A DNA stretch of 35,956 bases, taken from the NCBI GenBank assembly GCA_910577165.1, contig CAJTLX010000034.1, positions 1-35,956 on the forward strand, read 5' to 3'. Under the pieces are notes generated by a model. It had not been told where the DNA came from. It ran no database searches and saw only the letters and a list, made by a program, of their open reading frames with translations. Position numbers and translations under genes: made by a program. Numbering within the stretch: position 1 is the first letter of the stretch; the number at the start of each line of letters is the position of its first letter. Origin of the DNA: an uncultured Lachnospiraceae bacterium. Lineage in GTDB: Bacteria; Bacillota; Clostridia; Lachnospirales; Lachnospiraceae. This document shows, in pieces, positions 22,657 to 30,380 of the stretch.

Positions 22657-22715
22657 AATAGGAAACGATTAGCTTTAGTGGAAGCTGACAGAGAAGCGAA
22701 GGGAGAATTATTAGT

Positions 22716-22943
22716 ATGGATATCAAAGTAGGAGATATGTTGAAATTAAAAAAGAAGCATCCCTGTGGAAGTCAGCTCTGGAAGGTGCTGCGCGTGGGGA
22801 TTGATTTCCGGCTTTCGTGCGAGGGTTGCGGGCATCAGATTATGATTGCAAGAAAACAGGTGGAGAAAAATATTCGCCAGATTATTCCGGGGGAGAATGT
22901 CGCGCAGAGGGAGGATGCAAAAAAGGAAGAAGATGGAAGATAA
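22716..22943 (+). CDS. DUF951-type small protein
   Basis: 75 residues. The pattern VGDMLKLKKKHPCGSQLWKV, then GIDFRLSCEGCGHQIMIARKQVEKNI, is that of the DUF951 family: a small protein with Cys-containing loops (PCG, CEGC) that could bind metal. The known family has no assigned role; it is common in Firmicutes, often next to housekeeping genes. GGGAG lies about 12 bases before the ATG. The end overlaps the next gene by 11 bases in another frame, indicating translational coupling. A short inverted repeat AGCTT/AAGCT (about 22670-22685) lies in the gap from cysS. Confidence 0.85.
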   Translation: MDIKVGDMLKLKKKHPCGSQLWKVLRVGIDFRLSCEGCGHQIMIARKQVEKNIRQIIPGENVAQREDAKKEEDGR

Positions 22944-23235
22944 AAAAGAAAATGGGACTCTTTCACCGGAGAGTGAATCCACGCCCAAACGTATCTGCAA
23001 GAAATGTCTGCTGCGCGAGATGCAGGAAGGGGAATATTTTAAGAATATGTATGAGTATATCGCGCAGCTTGACCCGGAGGTAAAGGCAGGGGAAGAACTC
23101 TATGAAAATCGTCTAGCCGCCTGCAAAGCCTGCAAAAATTTAGTGAATGGGATGTGCAGAGTGTGCGGGTGTTTTGTGGAGATGCGCGCGGCGGTAAAGA
23201 AAAATTCCTGCCCGGCGGTGGAGGGGTTTTGGTAG
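22933..23235 (+). CDS. Small cysteine-rich protein, probable zinc binder
   Basis: 100 residues from MEDKKENG. Cys motifs: CKKC near residue 24, CKAC near 68, and CRVCGC near 79, followed by NSCP, so eight Cys suitable for one or two zinc sites. I believe this is the DUF6171 type seen in Lachnospiraceae, but the name is from recall. The start at 22933 follows AAGGAAG, inside the end of the DUF951 gene (11-base overlap). The longer open frame from 22846 would run mostly inside that gene with a very basic N-terminus and is rejected. Role unknown; operon with cysS is possible. Confidence 0.75.
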   Translation: MEDKKENGTLSPESESTPKRICKKCLLREMQEGEYFKNMYEYIAQLDPEVKAGEELYENRLAACKACKNLVNGMCRVCGCFVEMRAAVKKNSCPAVEGFW

Positions 23236-23304
23236 GGAAATACGAAAAAAATAATTGCCGGTAAAATAGTATTAGAAAGAATAGAGAAGCCAGAGGTGTA
23301 TCGG

Positions 23305-23799
23305 ATGATAGATATTTCACACTTGGAACGATATAGGGAAAATAATCAAATTGAAGTAAAAAAGGCTTCTGGAGGATTGCCGAAAAGTCTGTGTGAAACA
23401 TACTCTTCCTTTTAATTGATATTGGCGAGCGTGCAGGTAGCGGAATTCCTAATATCTACGCAGTTTGGAATGCCAAGGACTGGGCGGAACCATTGATAGA
23501 AGAGGAATTTACTCCAGAAAAAGTTGTTCTGACATTAAGGGTGGAATCAAGTGCTGAAGAAAAATCGGCGACAAAAATCGGCGATAGTGGAAAAAAATAT
23601 GCGAAAGATTTCCAAATATCTGGAGGAGCATAGTGCGGTAAAATCTTCGGAGATTGCAGCAACAGTCGGTCTGGGACAGTCAGGAACCAGAGATTACCTA
23701 AAACTTATGTCCGAGGAGGGGATCATTGTCGCGCAGGACGGAAGGAAAGATAGAGTTTATTGCCTTGCCCTTGATAAGGTTCTAAATAAAAGCAAATAA
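23305..23799 (+). pseudogene. Relic of an AlbA_2 (Schlafen-like)/RecG-related regulator
   Basis: Three pieces of one family survive in order but in different frames. (1) 23305-23415: MIDISHLERYRENNQIEVKKASGG with LPKSLCETYSSF, the start of the AlbA_2 domain, then a stop. (2) From about 23418: GERAGSGIPNIYAVW, EPLIEEEFTPEKVVLTL, the end of the ATPase-like part. (3) About 23551-23799: a winged-helix tail, ISKYLEEHSAVKSSEIAATVG, GTRDYLKLMSEEGIIVAQ, ending RVYCLA. Some 350 middle residues are missing between pieces 1 and 2, and a frameshift separates 2 from 3. Intact relatives are about 450-500 residues and act as DNA-binding regulators. The third piece could still be expressed as an 80-residue helix-turn-helix protein, but no ribosome site is evident. 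Confidence 0.8.
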
Positions 23800-23860
23800 A
23801 ATTGGGAGATAATAAAAAATAGTATAATTTTGGAAAATTGTTCAAAAAAAGGAGTTTACC

Positions 23861-24796
23861 ATGGGTGCATATTTATTTGTACATTTTAAGGAAAAATCAA
23901 CCCCGGACGGGGAACAGGTTTATTTTGCATTGAGCAGGGATGGATTTTGCTGGGAGGAGGTCAATGGGGGGCAACCAGTTTTATGGGCTTTTTACGGTGA
24001 TAAGGGTGTGCGCGACCACACGATTGTCAGAAACCGCTTTGATGGGAGATATCATATTTTTTCTACAGATTTGAGCCTTGCCTACGGGATGCGCGGCAAA
24101 TATAAACACAGCTGGGATAAAGTGTCAAGAAATGGAAGTAAATGTCTTGCACATTGGGAATCGGAAGATTTATTGCACTGGACGGAGCAGGAACTGGTGC
24201 AGTTGGGAGATGAGCAGTTTGGATGTCTTTGGGCACCGGATATTGTATTTGACCGGAAGAAAGAAGAATATGTGCTGCACTGGTCTTCTTCCCACAAAGA
24301 AAATAATTATGGATACAAAGAAATTTTTTATTCCTGCACAAAGGACTTTCGACATTTTACCCCGCCCGCGCTTCTCTACCGCGAGGAGGAGAGCGGTGTG
24401 ATCGACTCTGCCATCTACGAGGAGGACGGGATATACTATATGTTTTTAAAACATGAGAAAACCCCTGCCAGAATTATCGAATTGTGTGCGGGGGAGGTCA
24501 CAGGTCCATATCGAAAAATCGAAGTGTTCGATGAGAGAATGCAGGTTTTAGAAGAGGGGCAGTATGAGGCTCCGACTGCGGTTCGATTGGAGGATGGCAG
24601 GTGGTGTTTATTTGTTGACTATTACGGTGTGCAGGGAGCCGGGCAGGGATATGTGCCCTTTATCGCCCCAAGTCTGGCAAGCGGGGATTTCGTCCGCGGG
24701 GATAAAATGTTTTCCTTCCCTTATAAATTTAAACACGGAACCATCTTAGAGATTGGCGACGGAGAATATGAACGGATAAAGGAATACTGGAAATAA
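23861..24796 (+). CDS. Glycoside hydrolase family 43-like enzyme
   Basis: Five-bladed beta-propeller glycosidase, 311 residues, no signal peptide, so cytosolic. GH43 landmarks: VRDHTIVRN with the likely base Asp; CLWAPDIVFDRKKEEYVLHW (the WAPDI blade); GVIDSAIYEEDGIYYMFLKHE with the second Asp; and QYEAPTAVRLEDGRWCLFVD with the likely acid Glu. The family removes arabinose or xylose units from plant polysaccharides; the exact substrate is open. AAAGGAG precedes the ATG, and TATAAT (23823-23828) with a poor -35 lies upstream. It follows the regulator relic and converges with the acyltransferase gene. With GH31 and the ABC importer it adds to a plant- or starch-sugar theme. Confidence 0.87.
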   Translation: MGAYLFVHFKEKSTPDGEQVYFALSRDGFCWEEVNGGQPVLWAFYGDKGVRDHTIVRNRFDGRYHIFSTDLSLAYGMRGKYKHSWDKVSRNGSKCLAHWESEDLLHWTEQELVQLGDEQFGCLWAPDIVFDRKKEEYVLHWSSSHKENNYGYKEIFYSCTKDFRHFTPPALLYREEESGVIDSAIYEEDGIYYMFLKHEKTPARIIELCAGEVTGPYRKIEVFDERMQVLEEGQYEAPTAVRLEDGRWCLFVDYYGVQGAGQGYVPFIAPSLASGDFVRGDKMFSFPYKFKHGTILEIGDGEYERIKEYWK

Positions 24797-24876
24797 GTCA
24801 GTTCTTTTCCGCCCAATCAAATCTATGTGTATTTTCCAAAGAGATTATCACAGACGATAAATATTTCTGTCATTTG

Positions 24877-25677
24877 CTATAGGATGCCAAAACCGCTCCC
24901 GATTTTTCCGCCACCTAAAAGAAACTGCTTCATCCTTTTTTGCAGAGTGGTTTCTTCGGGAAGATCAGCGATTTTGGCATCCTTTGTTTTAAACACCCAC
25001 TCAATGTACTCCGTCCCCGAATAATCTACATTCTGAAGGGAAAAACGCTTCTGAAATGCGAGAATATGGGAGGTTTCAGGCAGCAGAAGAGATAATTCCG
25101 GTGCTAAAAGCCAGGAATCGCAGATATATTCTGCGTCCGAGTACTCAGAAAAATATTGTTTAAAAAATTTTTTCGCGTCTGCGATCGATTGATCACAGCA
25201 TTCTTTGGTCAAAAGGGAATCGGAGGGGATATGGATACTTATCATTTTTCTGGAATCTTTTTCTATTTTTTCGTATTCGAGTTCCCCAATGCGAAACAGA
25301 GTGCCGCTTAATTGTCTGGCTGTCCACCATTCGCGATCGAAAGCACAGATTCCTGTTATTTTTTCACATTCTTTTACAAATCTTGTAAAACAGCCCATTG
25401 TAGCAAAAAAATAAGAATCGGGAATTCCTTTTTCTTTGTACCATGCATACTGTTCTGTCGCACACACAAGCATACAGGTAAGCATTTTTATCCGCTTTTC
25501 ATCCCTGCCCAAACGATCATTTAATTCTTTTCGCGCGGTCGCCTCGGTCTTCATCTTCTTTAAGCCGACGATGTAGTCTTTAACTAAAGAAAAAATATCC
25601 GAGTAATAAAATTTAAAAACTTCCCGCTGTAATTCTTCTGGCAGGGCAATTTTTTGACATAATGTTTCCAGATCCAT
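24877..25677 (-). CDS. GNAT-like acyltransferase-domain protein
   Basis: 266 residues, cytosolic. The C-terminal half shows ARQLSGTLFRIGELEYE, ISIHIPSDSLLTKECCDQS, KKFFKQYFSEYSDAEYICDS, WLLAPELSLLLPE and HILAFQKRFSL, a pattern I associate with the GNAT-like C-terminal family annotated as acyltransferase-domain proteins; the N-terminal half is helical. No substrate is known to me. AAAGGAAAGGG precedes the ATG. It stands alone between GH43 (convergent) and tRNA-Thr (same strand, upstream), possibly transcribed by read-through of the tRNA terminator, since I see no clear promoter of its own. The family name is from recall and should be treated as moderate. Confidence 0.7.
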   Translation of the reverse strand: MDLETLCQKIALPEELQREVFKFYYSDIFSLVKDYIVGLKKMKTEATARKELNDRLGRDEKRIKMLTCMLVCATEQYAWYKEKGIPDSYFFATMGCFTRFVKECEKITGICAFDREWWTARQLSGTLFRIGELEYEKIEKDSRKMISIHIPSDSLLTKECCDQSIADAKKFFKQYFSEYSDAEYICDSWLLAPELSLLLPETSHILAFQKRFSLQNVDYSGTEYIEWVFKTKDAKIADLPEETTLQKRMKQFLLGGGKIGSGFGIL

Positions 25678-25774
25678 TTTTTCCCTTTCCTTTTACGCAA
25701 GCAATTCCTGGATGTTATAAATTCTTTCCCTTGGCAATGATATCGATATCTTTACTTTCTTAATTAAGAGAAGA

Positions 25775-25820
25775 GAAGCGGAAACCAAACCGATCCCGTG
25801 GTTTCCGCTTCAACATGAAA
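25775..25820 (-). terminator. Terminator of tRNA-Thr
   Basis: A perfect 13-pair stem, GAAGCGGAAACCA (25775-25787) with TGGTTTCCGCTTC (25799-25811), 11-base loop. On the minus strand it is followed by TCTTCTCTTAATT, a moderate T-run. Confidence 0.75.
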
Positions 25821-25851
25821 ATTTTCATTTGCGGGTCTGCGCATAAAAAAA

Positions 25852-25924
25852 AGCTGATGACGGGAATCGAACCCGTGACCTCCGCCTTACCAAGGCGACG
25901 CTCTACCGACTGAGCCACATCAGC
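25852..25924 (-). tRNA. tRNA-Thr (anticodon GGT)
   Basis: Cloverleaf on the minus strand: acceptor GCTGATG/CATCAGC with discriminator T; D arm GCTC..GAGC; anticodon stem TCGCC/GGCGG with loop TTGGTAA, giving anticodon GGT (Thr codons ACC/ACU); T arm ACGGG TTCGATT CCCGT. CCA is not encoded. It has its own promoter and terminator and no neighbouring tRNAs. Confidence 0.97.
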
Positions 25925-25949
25925 GAACTCTTTTGTAAGTTCGGGTATT

Positions 25950-25978
25950 ATCATAGCATAAGAAAAATAAAAATGCAA
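25950..25978 (-). promoter_or_regulatory. Promoter of tRNA-Thr
   Basis: Minus strand TTGCAT (25973-25978), 17-bp spacer, TATGAT (25950-25955), about 25 bases before the tRNA 5' end. Confidence 0.75.
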
Positions 25979-26289
25979 GTGTTTTTTGAAAAAAATAAGT
26001 TTTCTGAAAATTCAGAAAATTCAGAATCTTTATTTTCAAAAAACAGTCAGGAATCGGTCAAATTTTTGTTATCTCAGGCAAAAAAACTTTTTGAAAATAT
26101 ATAATTCAATGGACTTAAAGAAATAATAATACAAAAAGAGGTACAGTAGAAATATATTTCCACAAGATTCAAAATAAAGAGGACTTTTCATATAAAGAAA
26201 AACATGATATAATCTTGATAGACATTATCCCCCGGTTAAATATGATTTTGTCAGGAAATGCATGATTTTAATTTTATTGGAGGCAAATT
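25979..26289. other. 311-base AT-rich intergenic region
   Basis: Between the tRNA promoter and pepF. It is strongly AT-rich, with short A/T inverted repeats such as TTTTCTGAAAATTCAGAAAA near 26000. I see no gene or RNA here apart from the pepF promoter at 26185-26213 and its ribosome site. Confidence 0.6.
26185..26213 (+). promoter_or_regulatory. Promoter of pepF
   Basis: TTTTCA (26185-26190), 17-bp spacer, TATAAT (26208-26213) with a TGA just before the -10. The leader is about 70 bases. Confidence 0.6.
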
Positions 26290-28053
26290 ATGAACAGTGA
26301 ATGGTCATTAAGAGAATTGTACAGCGGATATGAAGATCCGGCGTTTCTCGCCGATCTTAAGTGCCTGGAGGAACTGGTAGAAGATTATAACGCAAAGGTC
26401 TTACAGCTTGATTCGGCGAATCTGGTATGCGGGATACATAATCAGCTTTTGGCATCGGATGAGATCGCAAAGTTTTCTTACAAGCTCTACTCCTACTGCT
26501 CGCTCTCGGAATCTGTTAACAGTGCCGATAAGCAGGCATCCGCCTACATCGAGAAAATTACAAAAATTTTAAATGAAATGACGAGAGCGGAGACGGCATT
26601 TGAAAACTTTGTAGCGAGTATAGAGGATTTGGATGAGATTATTGCATCGGATGAGTTGCTTACGGAATATGCATACCATCTGCGCCGCATAAAAGAACTG
26701 GCGGTGCATAATCTGAGCGAGGATGTGGAGGAAGCAGTATCCAAACTTGAAATTTCCGGCGCGTCGGCATGGGCAAAACAGCATGGCTATCTGACTTCCA
26801 TGCTTAAAGTGGACTATGACGGGAGGGAGATGACGCTTTCTGCCATCCGAAATCTCGCCTACGACAAAGAGCAGACCGTGCGCAAGGCAGCGTATGAGGC
26901 GGAGTTAAAAAGCTATGAAAAGATCAGGGATGCCATTGCCTTCTCGCTAAACAATATTAAGCAGCAAGTTCTGACACTAACCAAGCTGCGCGGCTATGAA
27001 TCGCCGCTTTCAAGGACATTGATCCATGCGCGGATGAAGCAGGAAACTTTAGACTCCATGTTTACTGCGATGAGGGAATATTTTCCAAAATTCTGGCAGT
27101 ATCTGCGCCGAAAAGGAGAATTGCTTGGACACAAGAACGGCTTGCCATGGTACGATTTGTTCGCGCCGATGGGGGGCAGCCGCCGCAGTTTCACCACGCA
27201 GGAGGCAAAGGATTATCTGCTTGAGATATTTTCTGGATTCGCGCCGGATCTTGCCGATATGGTAGAACGTGCTTTCGATCAGGCATGGATTGATTTTTAT
27301 CCAAGGGAAGGAAAGCGGGGCGGCGCATTCTGTGCGGACTTATACTGCCTGCGTCAGAGCCGGATTTTAACCAATTTTGACGGCACATTAAGCGATGTGG
27401 TAACACTGGCGCATGAGTTAGGACACGCATATCACAATGAACAGATTTTTGACAACCGGATCGGCAATACCAATTATTCAATGCCAGTTGCGGAAACCGC
27501 ATCCAATTTCAATGAGACTGTGGTGATGGATGCGGCAATTGCGGCGGCATCGGGCAGTGAGCGTGTCGGGCTGATCGAGAGCCAGCTTCAGGATGTAACG
27601 CAGATTATCTGTGATATTTACTCTCGCTTTTTGTTTGAGTCCGCGGTATTTGAGAAGAAGGCAAATGGATTTTTGTTTGCGGACGAGTTAGAGAAGATAA
27701 TGATTGACGCGCAGAAGGAAGCTTACGGGGACGGGCTTGATCCAAATTGTCTGCACCCGTATATGTGGGTATGCAAGAGCCACTACTATTCGGCGGGGCA
27801 GAATTTTTACAATTTCCCTTATGCCTTTGGTGGCTTGTTTGCGCGCGGACTATATGCAAAATACAAGGAGGAGGGCGAGGCATTTCTGCCAAAATACCGC
27901 GCACTCTTAAAGGCCACTCCGGTATGCAGTGTTGAGGATGCGGCGGCACTTGCGGGGATCGATTTGACCAGACCGGATTTCTTTAGAAAAAGTTTACAAA
28001 GCTATGCGAACCGAATTGACGAGTTTATCAAATTGACGGAAGGAATAGAATGA
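26290..28053 (+). CDS. pepF: Oligoendopeptidase F-type M3 metallopeptidase
   Basis: Cytosolic zinc peptidase, 587 residues, that degrades oligopeptides. The active site is HELGHAYH with H375 and H379 as zinc ligands and Glu376 catalytic; the third ligand Glu lies in PVAETASNFNETVVMD about 28 residues on. The N-terminal helical part (LKCLEELVEDYNAKVL; LSEDVEEAVSKLEISGASAWAKQ) and the C-terminal HPYMWVCKSHYYSAGQNFYNFPYAFGG match M3B proteins. It is closer to the PepF-related subgroup than to classical lactococcal PepF, so the symbol is approximate. GGAGG precedes the ATG. The stop overlaps the start of the next gene (ATGA), implying coupling. Confidence 0.92.
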   Translation: MNSEWSLRELYSGYEDPAFLADLKCLEELVEDYNAKVLQLDSANLVCGIHNQLLASDEIAKFSYKLYSYCSLSESVNSADKQASAYIEKITKILNEMTRAETAFENFVASIEDLDEIIASDELLTEYAYHLRRIKELAVHNLSEDVEEAVSKLEISGASAWAKQHGYLTSMLKVDYDGREMTLSAIRNLAYDKEQTVRKAAYEAELKSYEKIRDAIAFSLNNIKQQVLTLTKLRGYESPLSRTLIHARMKQETLDSMFTAMREYFPKFWQYLRRKGELLGHKNGLPWYDLFAPMGGSRRSFTTQEAKDYLLEIFSGFAPDLADMVERAFDQAWIDFYPREGKRGGAFCADLYCLRQSRILTNFDGTLSDVVTLAHELGHAYHNEQIFDNRIGNTNYSMPVAETASNFNETVVMDAAIAAASGSERVGLIESQLQDVTQIICDIYSRFLFESAVFEKKANGFLFADELEKIMIDAQKEAYGDGLDPNCLHPYMWVCKSHYYSAGQNFYNFPYAFGGLFARGLYAKYKEEGEAFLPKYRALLKATPVCSVEDAAALAGIDLTRPDFFRKSLQSYANRIDEFIKLTEGIE

Positions 28054-29156
28054 AACGTTTTTTTAAACTGAAGCGAATCTATCTCCTGCTGCTTTTGCCG
28101 CTAGCACTTTTAGCACTGTTTGCGGCATCGCGCTCGCAGGAAATTGCAGAACATATGTTTGCGCGCGGGATCTTTATTGGGATCTCCTGGGTAATGTCGC
28201 ATATTACAGGACTTTTGCCTTTTTCTCTGATGGAGTTCGGGATTGTGACACTGCCGTTTCTCGCACTCTTTCTGCTGATCTTTTTTATTGCAGGTCTGGT
28301 AAGACATAGGGAAGACCGGGGATTTCGGCTTGCAAAGGCATTTTTAAATCTCGGCTGTATCGCGTCGGTGGTGGTATTTTTATTGATTATTGGCTGTTCC
28401 ATTAACTACTATCGCTACCCGGTGGCAAATTATCTGGATCTGAGTGTAGAGCCTGCCACAAAGGAAGAACTTTATGGGTTGGTTGTAAAGCTGGCAAAGG
28501 AGACAAGCGCGGTGCGTGAGGAATTAAATTCCTTTGAAAATGAGGAGGGGGTATATACCCTTTCCATCAGCAAAAAGCAGCTTGGGAAGGAGGCAGTGCA
28601 GGCTTTTGGCGCGCTGGCAAAACAGTACGATATTTTTGATGGTTATTACCCCAGACCAAAACATATTTATTTCTCGCGGATAATGTCGCAGACGGAGCTG
28701 ACCGGGATTTTTTGTCCATTTACAATGGAAGCAAATGTTAATATTGATGTGCCAGATTATTCTATCGGCTCAACAATGTGCCATGAATTAGCGCATTTGA
28801 AGGGCTTTATTCGCGAAGATGAGGCAAATTATATCTCCTATCTTGCTTGTCAGGCATCGCAGAGCCTGGAACTGCGCTACAGCGGGCTGATGGAGGCATT
28901 GATCCTCTCCGGCAACGCGCTCTACGCAAAGGATGCCGATCTGTATTTTGAGGCGCGGGTCTGCTACTCGGAAGGGGTTTCGCGCGATCTGCGCGCAAAT
29001 TCGCTCTACTGGGAGGAATTTAAAGATAAGCCCGTCAGCAATGCGGCACAGAAGATTAACGATGCGTATTTAAAGGCAAATCATCAGGAGGACGGCGTAC
29101 AAAGTTACGGGCGTATGGTGGATTTATTGCTGGCACAGTACCGCAAGGAAAAATAG
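28050..29156 (+). CDS. DUF3810-type membrane protein with HELAH zinc-peptidase motif
   Basis: 368 residues. Three membrane helices occupy the first ~125 residues (about 8-28, 55-83 and 100-122); the rest is a large domain with HELAH (His245, His249) followed by KGFIREDEANYISYLACQAS, where the Glu of EDEAN is the probable third zinc ligand. This is the DUF3810 pattern, regarded as a gluzincin-type metallopeptidase with unknown substrate. It starts within the pepF stop, so two metallopeptidases, one soluble and one membrane-bound, are made from one message. A strong terminator follows immediately. Confidence 0.86.
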   Translation: MKRFFKLKRIYLLLLLPLALLALFAASRSQEIAEHMFARGIFIGISWVMSHITGLLPFSLMEFGIVTLPFLALFLLIFFIAGLVRHREDRGFRLAKAFLNLGCIASVVVFLLIIGCSINYYRYPVANYLDLSVEPATKEELYGLVVKLAKETSAVREELNSFENEEGVYTLSISKKQLGKEAVQAFGALAKQYDIFDGYYPRPKHIYFSRIMSQTELTGIFCPFTMEANVNIDVPDYSIGSTMCHELAHLKGFIREDEANYISYLACQASQSLELRYSGLMEALILSGNALYAKDADLYFEARVCYSEGVSRDLRANSLYWEEFKDKPVSNAAQKINDAYLKANHQEDGVQSYGRMVDLLLAQYRKEK

Positions 29157-29180
29157 ACCCGCCAAAGCGGGTCTATTTTT
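29150..29180 (+). terminator. Terminator of the pepF operon
   Basis: The stem ATAGACCCGC/GCGGGTCTAT with loop CAAA overlaps the stop codon and is followed by TTTTT. Confidence 0.93.
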
Positions 29181-29209
29181 ATCCCCAAATATCAGCAAAA
29201 AATAACCCC

Positions 29210-29238
29210 TTGACAAATGTTAAATCTCTGCGTATAAT
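29210..29238 (+). promoter_or_regulatory. Consensus promoter of the cell-wall hydrolase gene
   Basis: TTGACA (29210-29215), 17-bp spacer, TATAAT (29233-29238): both hexamers perfect. The leader of about 85 bases has no clear regulator site. Confidence 0.88.
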
Positions 29239-29329
29239 ATATTACGAAAATATTACAAAACTACGACGAATTATTACGGCACAACATGATTTTGTAATAA
29301 TTCGTGTCAGAGTTAAAGGAGATTTTAAA

Positions 29330-30229
29330 ATGAAGTTTAAGAAGCTGGTTTTGATGGGGTTACTTTGCTGTACAGTATCTGTATCCAGAGGGATCTTAGT
29401 GCTTGCAGCAGAAGCGAATGCGGATACGGTAAAAAGTGAAAGCACAGTGCCGGAGAACGAGGCAGACGAGACGGGAGATTTTGAGGAAGATATCACGACA
29501 AATGAGGAGTTAGAAGAGGATTCGGGCGAGGAGATGGAGGCGGCGATTGTGGCACCAAAAAAAGAGTCTGATGGAGAAGAACAGACAGAGGATACTGCAA
29601 AATTGGAGGAGACCGAGGAAGTGCAGTCCGTAAATATCTATGCTCTCAACGAGCAGGATAAAAAGGACTTGTCCGAGGAGATGGCAAATTTTGAGAGTCT
29701 TTTAAAAACTTCCATCTCTGCTTCCCTTACTGCCACAATTGAAAATGAACAGGCAAAATTACCAGCCCCATCCTACACAAAGGATGAGCTGATGTATCTC
29801 TCCTGCATTATTTACTGCGAGGCGGGGAGCCAGTCGAAAAAGGGCAAGATTGCCGTGGCAAATGTAATTATGAACCGTGTGGACAGCAAGATTTTTGATC
29901 ATGTAACCACGATAAAGGAAGCAATCTATGATTGTGACCGCTGGGGACGGCAGTTCAGCCCCGTCTATGTAAAGTCGAACGGCAAGTGGACGACAAAGGG
30001 GAGCAATTATGAGAAGGTACTCTCCATGTACAAATCCGGAAAATACTCTGCTAATTGGCAAAAAGAGCAGATGCAGGACTGTATTGCAGCCGCGAAAGAA
30101 GCACTGACCGGAAAGAAAGTAATTGATTCAGCCTATCTCTATTTCAATATGGGAGTGAGCAGCGGAAAGGCAAAATGTCAGAAGAGCGGGAAGCCTTACA
30201 CCATCATTGATGGTCATATTTTCTACTAA
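29330..30229 (+). CDS. Secreted cell-wall hydrolase, SleB/Hydrolase_2 type
   Basis: 299 residues, exported. A signal peptide of about 27 residues (KKLVLMGLLCCTVSVSRGILVLAAEA); then a very acidic low-complexity linker (about 30-100, rich in Glu, Asp and Thr); then a C-terminal catalytic domain from about residue 150: ELMYLSCIIYCEAGSQSKKGKIAVANVIMNRV, with the likely catalytic Glu in YCEAG, and later AYLYFNM. This is the SleB-like Hydrolase_2 (PF07486) fold, which cleaves peptidoglycan glycan strands and is known from spore cortex lysis. The acidic linker and vegetative-type consensus promoter suggest a growth-phase wall enzyme rather than a spore one (inference). AAAGGAG precedes the ATG; the open frame to 29210 covers the promoter. 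Confidence 0.9.
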   Translation: MKFKKLVLMGLLCCTVSVSRGILVLAAEANADTVKSESTVPENEADETGDFEEDITTNEELEEDSGEEMEAAIVAPKKESDGEEQTEDTAKLEETEEVQSVNIYALNEQDKKDLSEEMANFESLLKTSISASLTATIENEQAKLPAPSYTKDELMYLSCIIYCEAGSQSKKGKIAVANVIMNRVDSKIFDHVTTIKEAIYDCDRWGRQFSPVYVKSNGKWTTKGSNYEKVLSMYKSGKYSANWQKEQMQDCIAAAKEALTGKKVIDSAYLYFNMGVSSGKAKCQKSGKPYTIIDGHIFY

Positions 30230-30273
30230 TTCTGCGGTATAAAGTCAATTTTACAAAAAATATGTATTATATC

Positions 30274-30313
30274 AAAAAGGATTTCTTGTAAAACAAGGAA
30301 ATCCTTTTTCTTT
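30274..30313 (+). terminator. Terminator of the cell-wall hydrolase gene
   Basis: AAAAAGGATTTC..TTG / CAA..GAAATCC with one extra G, then TTTTTCTTTT. It lies about 45 bases after the stop. Confidence 0.88.
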
Positions 30314-30380
30314 TCCCTTTACGAAACCAAAATCTTGTGATATTATTATAAATAATATAGTTTTGTGGAGGATAGTGGAA

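Noticed and set aside
25760..25978. 72-codon open frame on the minus strand
   Set aside because: It is a translation of the tRNA-Thr gene and its terminator (the familiar artefact peptide AQSVERRLGKAEVTGSIPV).
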